64,000 nt of DNA, from positions 1 to 64,000 of the forward strand of contig DAOTJE010000014.1 in the NCBI GenBank assembly GCA_035448545.1, given 5' to 3'. Source of the DNA: Anaerobaca sp035448545. GTDB lineage: Bacteria; Planctomycetota; Phycisphaerae; Sedimentisphaerales; Anaerobacaceae. Positions 8,915 to 17,300 of the stretch are shown here, in pieces (position 1 is the first letter of the stretch; each line of letters begins with the position of its first letter). The position numbers and the translations under genes were made by a program. Under the pieces are notes generated by a model, which was not told where the DNA came from, ran no database searches, and was given only the letters and a program-made list of their open reading frames with translations.

Positions 8915-9343
8915 CTACATGGGGCCGCGCCCGCGGGACGAGCCTCTGTCCGAACCGCCGGGGCGACCGCCGGACCTGCCTCCGGGTCTGCCACCGGATC
9001 TGCCGCCGGGGCGTCCGCCGCCGTATTCGCCACTCGGCCGCCCACCGGAATGCCCACTGGATCGGCTTGCCGGCCGACCGCCGCCGAATCCGGGAGAGCC
9101 GGTCCGGCTGCGACCCGCCTCGACCTTGATCGCCTGGCCGCTCAGCTCGTGCCCGTTCATCTGCTCGACCGCCGCCTTGGCTTCTTCCTCTTGCGGCATG
9201 GTCACGAAGCCGAACCCTCGCGATTCGCCGCTGCTGCCGTCGCGAACGATCTTCACGGAGGCCACGGTTCCCATCGTGGCGAACGCCTCCCGTAACTGTT
9301 CTTCGGTGACACTCGCAGCCAGATTGCCCACATAGATGTTCAT
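8915..9343 (-). CDS. RRM-type glycine/arginine-rich RNA-binding protein
   Basis: 142 aa. Residues 1-75 form one RNA-recognition motif, with RNP2 (IYVGNL) at 3-8 and RNP1 (SRGFGFVTM) near 42-50. The C-terminal half is a disordered tail of GGRPGGRSGG-type repeats, which adds non-specific RNA binding. This is the architecture of the small bacterial/cyanobacterial Rbp proteins that resemble plant glycine-rich RNA-binding proteins and are often cold-induced. The start at 9343 is chosen because the RRM begins directly at MNIYVGNL and GGAAAGGA precedes it; longer frames upstream add no conserved sequence. It stands alone, followed on the same strand's coordinates by tsaB further right. Confidence 0.93.
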   Translation of the reverse strand: MNIYVGNLAASVTEEQLREAFATMGTVASVKIVRDGSSGESRGFGFVTMPQEEEAKAAVEQMNGHELSGQAIKVEAGRSRTGSPGFGGGRPASRSSGHSGGRPSGEYGGGRPGGRSGGRPGGRSGGRPGGSDRGSSRGRGPM

Positions 9344-9526
9344 GTGTTCGTCCTTTCCGTTGAAACAGAAGATTTCGCTGGGGGCATTCCGGCCAACGTC
9401 GCCCGGTGCTGAAGCTGCAGTCGAATCCACGAGGGATGCCCGATGTTGCTCCGCTGCATATACCAGAAATCCGACGAGGAAGGAACAAATATCTTCTGTA
9501 TTTGGCTTTGACGGTGGATGATCCGG

Positions 9527-10354
9527 TCAGGAGCGAGTGGTGTTGCGCAGTGTGACCTCAGGGCCCCGCAGGTAGAAGGGCGCGACGGTCAGCGGGTCCG
9601 AGAATCGACCGCCGGCGGCCTTCTGGCAGCCCAGCAGGTGGATGCTCTCGGCGCGGGGGCTCCAGTACCGCGCGTCGAGGATGCGGACGGCCTCGGTCCG
9701 GAACTGGTCGAGGTGGTAGAGCAGGCCGTCTCCGGCGACGAGGAGCGGATGGCCGGGCGCGGCGAAGCGGTCCAGCAACTCGGCTGCCGTTATGAGGCAG
9801 TCAGGCAGCACTTTACGCCAGGAGCCTCCGGCCGGAGCGGGAATGCGGTAATCCGGCTCGTCGGATGTGTCCCCGGGCTGAGGCTCATGATCTTTCCGTC
9901 GGTACTCATAGACTGCGGCGAAGAACTGGCCCCGCTTGGCGTCGAGAAGCGTGGCCAGACGCGGGATGCCGGATTCCTGCGAAATGGACTGAAACGCCGG
10001 GTCGCAGGGCGCGTCCTTTACGTTGGCGGCAATGGCGTCGAGAGAGTCGACCGCGACGATCCGCACGCCGTTGGCCAGGTGCATCGCCTTGGCTGCCGCG
10101 ACCGCGATGCGAAGGCCGGTGAAGCTGCCGGGACCGATGGAGATGTGAACCTGGTCAAGGTCGGACGGGCCGTGGTCTGACTGACGCAGGAGTCCGGCGA
10201 TGGCGGGCATGATCTCGGCGCTGTGCTGCATCGGGGCGCTGAAGGTGGTCTGGCCCAGCAGATCATGACCCAGTGCCAGGGCGACCGAGCCGATGCGGCT
10301 GGAGGTTTCCATGGCCAGAATTAGAGTGTTTCGGGGAGTTTCTGCTTGGTCCAT
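9527..10354 (-). CDS. tsaB: tRNA threonylcarbamoyladenosine biosynthesis protein TsaB
   Basis: An ASKHA-fold partner of TsaD in the t6A37 tRNA modification pathway. It scaffolds TsaD and TsaE and is not itself the catalytic subunit. Family hallmarks are visible: the N-terminal LILAMETSSRIGSVAL, the helix with QHSAEIMPAI, and the strongly conserved ISIGPGSFTGLRIAVAAAKA around residues 75-95, followed by VAVDSLDAIA. The C-terminal half is variable, as usual. At 275 aa it is slightly longer than the common 220-240 aa. The start at 10354 puts only nine residues before the first strand and has AGGGA 5 nt upstream; a longer TTG-initiated form reaching 10390 is possible. It is not clustered with other t6A genes here. 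Confidence 0.93.
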   Translation of the reverse strand: MDQAETPRNTLILAMETSSRIGSVALALGHDLLGQTTFSAPMQHSAEIMPAIAGLLRQSDHGPSDLDQVHISIGPGSFTGLRIAVAAAKAMHLANGVRIVAVDSLDAIAANVKDAPCDPAFQSISQESGIPRLATLLDAKRGQFFAAVYEYRRKDHEPQPGDTSDEPDYRIPAPAGGSWRKVLPDCLITAAELLDRFAAPGHPLLVAGDGLLYHLDQFRTEAVRILDARYWSPRAESIHLLGCQKAAGGRFSDPLTVAPFYLRGPEVTLRNTTRS

Positions 10355-10502
10355 GTTCCCTGTTTTTCGAAACCTTTCCATGCTTCCCAAGGTCCCTTGT
10401 TTTCATGTTGCGCATTTTCCGGTCCTTGGGCCGTGGCGTCGCGGTTCTGCCCGCAAAAGGTTAGATTTTATCGGCCAAAGGGACTGGGGTATAATTTTTC
10501 CC

Positions 10503-10531
10503 TTGCAAAAAATTGGCTATTTTAATAGATT
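10503..10531 (+). promoter_or_regulatory. Candidate promoter for the secretin/giant-protein operon
   Basis: TTGCAA (10503-10508), a 17-nt spacer and TAGATT (10526-10531), about 110 nt before the start codon. A perfect TATAAT also lies at 10490-10495 but lacks a convincing -35 box. The whole stretch 10440-10570 is noticeably A+T-rich compared with its surroundings. Confidence 0.35.
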
Positions 10532-10639
10532 ACAGTAGTCTTTCTGGCCTTTATCCTTCGAACTGGAGGTTTTGACAACCAACGATTGTAGCAGGTTTTC
10601 CGCAAGAGGGTGATGTTTTTGCAGGCAGGAGGTTAGGTT

Positions 10640-13126
10640 TTGGACAGGCCAAGTGTATTCGCTAAGTCTCTGCGGGGGGGGTCCGTGTCGATCGTCCTGG
10701 CATCGATCTTGCTTTCGGTAACGGCATTCGCCCAAGTGAGCCCGTCGCAGAGCGGAGCAGGTGATGATGACGGCATGATGCGCCATTTGGTGCAGCACTT
10801 CATGCGCGTCGGGGCCGAGCAATACGAACGCGGCTACTACGTCGAAGCGGAGAAGACGCTCCAGATGGCTCAGGGCTACGGGCAGTACCTCGAGCCGGTG
10901 GAACGGCGCAAACTGGATTCGATGCTGGAGAAGGCCGGCCTGGCGGCGATCGAGCGGAAGCGCGCGCTGGAGGCCAAGAAGGCGGGCGAAGAACAGCTTG
11001 CCAACGGCCAGGCGGTCGCAGGGCGTGCGAATCTCGTGGCTCTGACCGACAACCAATTCCTGACAGAGAAGGAGCGCGCCGAGGTCGCCGAAACCATTCG
11101 GCGGGCGGGGACGGGCTCCAGTGACATTGCTCCGGCTGCGCAGGCCCTTGTGGCGTCGGCTGAACCGGTGGACCCGCCGGCAACCGAGTCGCGCGCCGGG
11201 GATGCTCTCGACCGCTTCAAGACCCACATCGCCGATTTGTACTATCAGAGTGTCAAGGCATATCACGCCGGTGACTATGACACGGCCAGAGCGGGATTTG
11301 CCAAGGTCCTGGACAGCGGTCTGATGCCGGCGACGATGACGCAGACGATCCAGGGATATCTCCAGGACATGGACGGCGCCTCGCCGGGCGCCGGTTCCAG
11401 GGAACCGATCACGTTGTCGACCGCGGGGGCGCCGGCGTCAGCATCCTACAGCCTGGCGGGCATGCCGGCGGTCTATCCGACCGTGGGACAACCCCAGAGC
11501 GAACGGCAGCGCATCGAGCAACTGTACAACCGCAGTTGGGAGCTCTATTCGCAGGGCGAACTGGAAGAGGCGCGCGCCGGCTTCGTGGAAGTCGCGCAGA
11601 GCGGCCTGTTCTCGGCGCCCGAAGGCCGGCGACCCGAAGATTACATCGCGACCATCGACCGGCTTCAGATGGCTGCCCAGAACCTCCAGGCCACGCCCCT
11701 GACGCAACCGGTCGTGACGCCCGAAACGCCCATGGCGAGCGACTCCCAGGGCGGTTTCATCGAGGTCATCAATCGGCGAAGGAACATCATCCGCAGTCAC
11801 ATGGAGGCGGTGGTCAATGACGCTGTCAGCCGCGCCCAAACGCTCATGGCTCAGGGGCAGTTCGAGCAGGCTCGTGAGCCGATCGACGAGGCCCAGCGCC
11901 TCGTCAACCAGAACCAGCTCCATCTGGGCGACGAGCTGTACCGACTGCATAGCAACCGTCTCCGCGACGTTCTGGAATCCATCGCGCAGGCCCAAACCGA
12001 CCGGGAAAAGCAACTGGCCGAGCAGAAGCGCTTGGAGGCGATCGAGGATCAGGCGCGGTTGCGCGAGCAGGCGGAAACGGATCGTCAACAGCGGATCAGC
12101 GAGCTGATGACGCGGGCCAAGGCCTACTGGAAGCAGCAGCGATATGAAGCGGCCCTGGGACAGGTCGAGAGCATCCTGGCCATCGATCCGCTTCACGACG
12201 ATGCCCTGACGCTCAAGCAGCAACTGGAAGACATGATCTACATGCGCAAGCAGATCGCGCTGGACAAGGAATACAACAGGCAGCGTGCGGACATCTTCAT
12301 GAAGACGGCCGAGTCGGGGATTCCCTACGCCGAAGAAGTCACGTATCCGAAGAACTGGCGGGAGATCTCCGAGCGTCGCAAACCGGACGAGCCGATCGGG
12401 CTGGACCCGGAGAGCATGCGGGTCTACCAGCAGCTCGACACGATCGTCGATCTGTCGGCGCTGAGTCCTGAGATGCCGCTGAGCGAGGCGATCGAGATCA
12501 TTCGAGGCTCGGTGGAGCCTCCGCTGAGCATCGTCGTTCTCTGGCGTGACCTCTACGACAACGCGGAGATCGAGCCGAGCACGAGGATCGACATGGACGG
12601 GCTGCCCAAGGTCAGACTGGGCATTGCCCTGGAGAACCTGATGCGCGCCATCACGCCGGCCACGGCCTTCTCCCCTGTGGATTACGTGGTCAACAAGGGC
12701 GTGGTGACGGTGGGAACCGAAAACTCTCTGCCCACGCAGAAGATGGAGACCCGCGTCTATGACATCACCGACCTTGTCGGCGAGCCGGCCAACTACGGTG
12801 GCATGCAGGGCCTGATGACAGGCATGATGATGGGCATGATGGGCACAATGATGACTGCGCCCCAAGGCGGCGGCACGGGTGACCAGGGCGGCGGCGGCGG
12901 CGGCGGCCTGTTGGGCGGCAGCGACATGTGGGGCAGCAGCGGCACGGGTGGCGGCGGCATGGGCGGCGGCATGGGCGGCGGCATGAGGGGCGGCGGCGTG
13001 AGGGGCGGCCGAGATGCGCCTGTATCACTCCGAGGCGGTCCGGCAGGGGCGGCGGCAGGGGCATGGGCGGCGGCGGCATGGGCATGGGCGGCGGCGGCGG
13101 CATGGGCATGGGCGGCGGCGGCATGA
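10640..13126 (+). CDS. TPR/secretin-type protein, N-terminal portion (frameshifted gene)
   Basis: Starts at a TTG codon 7 nt after a perfect AGGAGG and opens a signal peptide (SVSIVLASILLSVTAFA). TPR-like repeats follow (AYHAGDYDTARAGFAKVL, LYSQGELEEARAGFVEVA, AYWKQQRYEAALGQVESIL), then a Gln/Glu/Arg-rich coiled coil near 440-490 and a secretin N-domain (STN-like) around 600-700 (MPLSEAIEIIRGSVEPPLSI ... KGVVTVGTENSLP). After about residue 715 comes a Met/Gly-rich linker. Past about 13020 this frame degenerates into Ala/Trp-rich out-of-frame sequence. The natural protein must switch to the frame of the next entry, which supplies the secretin pore. The combined protein would be about 1215 aa and act in the outer membrane as an export channel. 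Confidence 0.85.
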   Translation: MDRPSVFAKSLRGGSVSIVLASILLSVTAFAQVSPSQSGAGDDDGMMRHLVQHFMRVGAEQYERGYYVEAEKTLQMAQGYGQYLEPVERRKLDSMLEKAGLAAIERKRALEAKKAGEEQLANGQAVAGRANLVALTDNQFLTEKERAEVAETIRRAGTGSSDIAPAAQALVASAEPVDPPATESRAGDALDRFKTHIADLYYQSVKAYHAGDYDTARAGFAKVLDSGLMPATMTQTIQGYLQDMDGASPGAGSREPITLSTAGAPASASYSLAGMPAVYPTVGQPQSERQRIEQLYNRSWELYSQGELEEARAGFVEVAQSGLFSAPEGRRPEDYIATIDRLQMAAQNLQATPLTQPVVTPETPMASDSQGGFIEVINRRRNIIRSHMEAVVNDAVSRAQTLMAQGQFEQAREPIDEAQRLVNQNQLHLGDELYRLHSNRLRDVLESIAQAQTDREKQLAEQKRLEAIEDQARLREQAETDRQQRISELMTRAKAYWKQQRYEAALGQVESILAIDPLHDDALTLKQQLEDMIYMRKQIALDKEYNRQRADIFMKTAESGIPYAEEVTYPKNWREISERRKPDEPIGLDPESMRVYQQLDTIVDLSALSPEMPLSEAIEIIRGSVEPPLSIVVLWRDLYDNAEIEPSTRIDMDGLPKVRLGIALENLMRAITPATAFSPVDYVVNKGVVTVGTENSLPTQKMETRVYDITDLVGEPANYGGMQGLMTGMMMGMMGTMMTAPQGGGTGDQGGGGGGGLLGGSDMWGSSGTGGGGMGGGMGGGMRGGGVRGGRDAPVSLRGGPAGAAAGAWAAAAWAWAAAAAWAWAAAA

Positions 13127-14286
13127 TGGGTGGCGGCGGCTATGCGAGCATCATGATGGCCCAGAGCCTCCGGCAGCTCATCCAGGAAAGCATCGACCCG
13201 TTGAGCTGGTACGAGCTGAGTGACACCGGGGAAGGCACGATCATGGTCTACCCGACTCAGTCGCCCAAGAAGCTGGCGGTTTATCAGACCCCCGAAGTGC
13301 ATCAGCAGATCGCGACCCTGCTCGATCAGCTCCGCACGGCGCTCGGCTATCAGGTCTCGATCGAGGCGCGGTTCCTCGTGGTCAGTGAGAACTTCCTGGA
13401 GGACGTCGGGCTGGACGTCGACTTCAGCTACAACTTCGGCGGCAGGTGGGGCCTGATGACGGTCACCCAGGATTCGTCTACGGCGGCGGCGCCGGATTCC
13501 TCGACGAAGGTTCCGGGCAGTCTGGGTGCGCTGACTATGACTCCGGCTGCAGGCTTGACCGGTGGTTACGGCTCCGTCCTCGACGACTTGCAGGTGAGCT
13601 TCCTGCTGCGGGCCACGCAGGCCCGGACCGATTCCAAGGCGCTGGTGGCCCCCAAGGTGACGGTGCTCAGCGGCGAGTCGGCGACCTTCTCGCTGAACAA
13701 CACGGTGACGTATGCGCTGCCGCCGGACGTGACGCAGAGCTCCGCGGTCGGCGGGACCGGCGCCACGGCCACGACACAGGGCATCTACCAGAACATCGGC
13801 CTGGTCGTGGTCGGGAGCAATCTGAGCGTCAGCCCGACGATCACCAAGGACAAGAAGAACGTCCTGCTGCACATTGTTACGCTCCAGAACGACCTGCTCC
13901 GATTCCGGACCCACGACGTCGAGGCGGTCGTCAGCGACAACGCCACCACCGACGGCGGCACCGGCGGCCAGATCCAGACCGTGCCCTATCAGGTCACGGT
14001 CCCGGAGACCGAGGCCTCGACCGTCATGACGCGCGTCAGCGTCCCGGACGGCGGCACCCTGCTGCTGGGCGGTCACAAGATCACGGCGGAGGTCGACAAA
14101 GAAGTGGGGGTTCCGGTTCTGAGCAAGATCCCGCTGGTCGGGCGGCTGTTCTCGAATCGCAGCACGATCCGGGACAACAAGATCCTGCTGATCCTGGTCA
14201 AGCCGACCATCATTCTTCAGGAGGAACGCGAGGCCGATGCGCTGGCCGCTCTCGAGGCCGGCGTCGCCGAGCAGTTCCAGTATTGA
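13063..14286 (+). CDS. Secretin (type II/III secretion GspD/PilQ-like) C-terminal portion
   Basis: Continues the preceding gene in the other frame after the Gly-rich linker. After MGGGG repeats comes an N1/NolW-like region (TIMVYPTQSPKKLAVYQTP, HQQIATLLDQLRTAL, VSIEARFLVVSENFLEDVGL). The secretin core follows, with VTVPETEASTVMTRVSVPDG, the hallmark GGTLLLGGHK and EVGVPVLSKIPLVGRLFSNR near the end, finishing with KILLILVKPTII. These mark the beta-barrel of an outer-membrane secretin. The given start (an ATG inside the linker) is only nominal: no good ribosome site exists, and a frame change near 13020-13050 in very repetitive GGC-rich DNA joins it to the upstream part. The giant gene starts 108 nt downstream on the same strand. 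Confidence 0.85.
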   Translation: MGGGGMGMGGGGGMGMGGGGMMGGGGYASIMMAQSLRQLIQESIDPLSWYELSDTGEGTIMVYPTQSPKKLAVYQTPEVHQQIATLLDQLRTALGYQVSIEARFLVVSENFLEDVGLDVDFSYNFGGRWGLMTVTQDSSTAAAPDSSTKVPGSLGALTMTPAAGLTGGYGSVLDDLQVSFLLRATQARTDSKALVAPKVTVLSGESATFSLNNTVTYALPPDVTQSSAVGGTGATATTQGIYQNIGLVVVGSNLSVSPTITKDKKNVLLHIVTLQNDLLRFRTHDVEAVVSDNATTDGGTGGQIQTVPYQVTVPETEASTVMTRVSVPDGGTLLLGGHKITAEVDKEVGVPVLSKIPLVGRLFSNRSTIRDNKILLILVKPTIILQEEREADALAALEAGVAEQFQY

Positions 14287-14394
14287 CGGCTCGGGATCGG
14301 AAAACCGATGGCACGTGGAGTCTATGACGCGGGAGCAATTCCCCAGACGATGAAGCTCTACGGATTCAGGCACAGCGAAAACGGAAGTGGACAT

Positions 14395-17300
14395 ATGAAA
14401 AAGCAGATGCAGGAGCGACCAAGCCACTGGCGGTTGCTGATTGGCTCGGCGCTGATTCTTTGCGCCGGGATAGGGTTGGCAACGGCGAACGACGTGTCAT
14501 TTTCCTGGTCGGATGCGATCGACGGCGGGGGAACCGCGAAGGGACCACAGCAACTGCTGGTCCGTTTTGTCGATCAGGACGGCCCGCCTTCGACCTGCTC
14601 GGGCCTGGCCGGTCCGCTGACGACCCGTGCGGTGCGTGACGCGATTTGCGAGGCGGTGCTGCCGGGTGCATCCGTAGAGAACGAATACGACGGTCTGGTG
14701 CCGGGTCTGGCGACGGTGTCGCTGCCCGAGGGCGTTTCGGTTGTCGAGGCGCTGGTGAAGTTCACGGCATGCGCCGACGTGCTGTATGCCGAGTCGATCT
14801 GTGACTATTCTCCGTCCGCGGCGGGCTCGGCGGACCTGGCCGGCACGGGACAGGCCGAGGCAGATGCCCTGGTGACGTCTCTGGACGTCGGCGGTGCGGA
14901 GGGCGTCGATCTGGATGCGGCGGTGGCCGCGATCGAGCGGGCCGTAGCAGCGGGCGCCAAGGTCATCCACATTTCCTGGACCGGTTCGGATTACAGCGAG
15001 AGTCTGAGGCAGGCGATTGAAGCTGCTGGAGAACGAGGCGTGCTGTTCGTGGTGGCGGCCGGCGACGAGTCACGCAATATCGATGTGACGCCGGTCTATC
15101 CGGCCAGCTATGATTCGTACAATATCATCAGCGTCCTGGCGACAAACGAGGACGGGGAGGTGGTCTGGTCGTCGAACTATGGGCGCAGCGATGTGGATCT
15201 GGGGGCCACGGCCGGTGAGGCCGGTGGCTCGGGTGCCGCGGCGGCCGAAGTCGCTCGTGCGGCGGCGATGTTGTTTGCGCAGAATCCCGATTTGTCGGCT
15301 CTCCAGGTCAAGCATGCGCTGATGCAGACCACGGACAAAGTGTTGGCTGGTCTGACCGCCTCGCAAGGGCGGCTCAATCTCGCCGCGGTGCTGACGGCCG
15401 CACCCACCGGGCAGCCCGGACGCGTCGTCAACACGCGCGATCTGACGAATTTCTACACGACCATCCAGGCGGCCATCGACGACGCCAATGAGGGTGACGT
15501 GATCATCGCCGAGACCCGTGCCACCGGTAATACCGTTTACAAAGAGCGCATCGACTTCAAGGGCAAGGCCATCACCTTGCGCAGCGGCAACGTCGAGAAT
15601 CCCGACGATCCGAACCTCCATCCGGAGACGACGTTCATTGTCGGCGTCGCGGGTCAGAATGGCTCCATCGTGACCTTCGCCAACGGCGAAGGGGCCGACA
15701 CCGTCCTGCGCGGCCTGACGATCGGCTGGGGTGTCGCCGAGTACGGCGGCGGCATTCGCATCGAAGGGGCTTCTCCGACCATCGACCGCTGCATCGTTAC
15801 CGACAACCAGGCGCAGTACTACGGCGGCGGCATCGACTGCTTCGGCGGCTCGCCTACCATCATCGACACGATCATCCGCAACAACGAGGTCCTGGCCCAG
15901 GACGGCCTGGGCGGCGGCATCAACTGCGAGGACGGATCGCCCACCATCACCCATTGCGTCATCAGCAATAATAGCTCTATGAATCTGGGCGGCGGCATGG
16001 CCTGCTACAACGCCAATCCGACGCTTTTCAACTGCTTCGTAACGAACAACTCCGCCGCCAGTGGAAGCGGGCAGTTCGACCTCGAAGATTCCTCGCCCTC
16101 GATTACGAATTGCACCATCGCCGTCGATGAGAATCCGCCCGGTGACGGCGGTATCTGGTGTTCGGGACAATCCAATCCGACGATCACAAACTGTATCCTG
16201 TGGGGCAACGGGGACGACCTGCGCAACTGCTTTGCCTCCTATTCGTGCATTGAGGACGGCGACGCAGGCGAAGGCAACATTTCCGCGGATCCGCTGCTGA
16301 TCACCGGTCCGCTCGGTTCCTTCTATCTCAGTCAGGTCGAGGCCGGGCAGTTGGTCAACAGCCCCTGTCTCGATGCGGGCGATCCCAACGTCGGCGCCTC
16401 TCTGGCGGCCAGGACCACGCGAACGGACGGCGGTCCGGATGCCGGCGTGATCGACATGGGCGCTCACTACAATGTCACGACGGCCCGCCTGTTCCCGCTG
16501 AACCTCACGCTGATGACGGTCGACGCCGACGGCGCGCCCATCCCGGGCGAGATCGGCGGCGCAGTCGATCCCAACGGCGGCTCGTTCCGCGAGTTCTCCA
16601 TTCTCCAACTGACCGCGCAGCCGGACGAGGGCTACCGCCTGAAACAGTGGCTGCTGACGACCGGCGAGATGATCGAGCCCGAGGCGACGATTGCGTTGCC
16701 GGTGTTGGGGCCGATCAACATGATCGCGGTGTTCGAGAGAATCCCGCTGTACGAGCTGCGGATCACGGTCGCCGGCGGCAACGGGACTGTCAGTCCGGAG
16801 CATCGTCGCGGACAAGTCTACCCCGACGGGACAGTGATCGATCTGGTCGCCACCCCCGCTTCCGGCTACATCGTGGACCATTGGCAGGGGACCGACGACG
16901 ACACGCTGTGGACCAACACCAACAAGGTGACCGTTGACGGCAACAAGGAAGTCCTCGTCAGTTTCCGTCAGCCCAAGAGCCTGCATGTGCCCGGGCAGTA
17001 TCGGTCCATCCATGAGGCGGTCCGTGCCGCCAGCGATCACGGTGACAAGATCATTGTCGGCGCCGGCATCCATCAGGTCAACTCGATCGATTTCGGGGGC
17101 AAGGCCATCACGCTGGCCAGCGAGCATCCGGACGATCCGAACTGCGTGGCGACGACGATCCTCGACGCCGCCCGGTTGGGCCGCGTGTTCATCTTCCAGA
17201 GCGGCGAAGGGCCCGACTCGGTGGTGGACGGCTTCACGATTCGCAACGGTTCGGCGGTGTTCGATCCGACCACGCCCAACAACAGCGGTGGCAACGGCGC

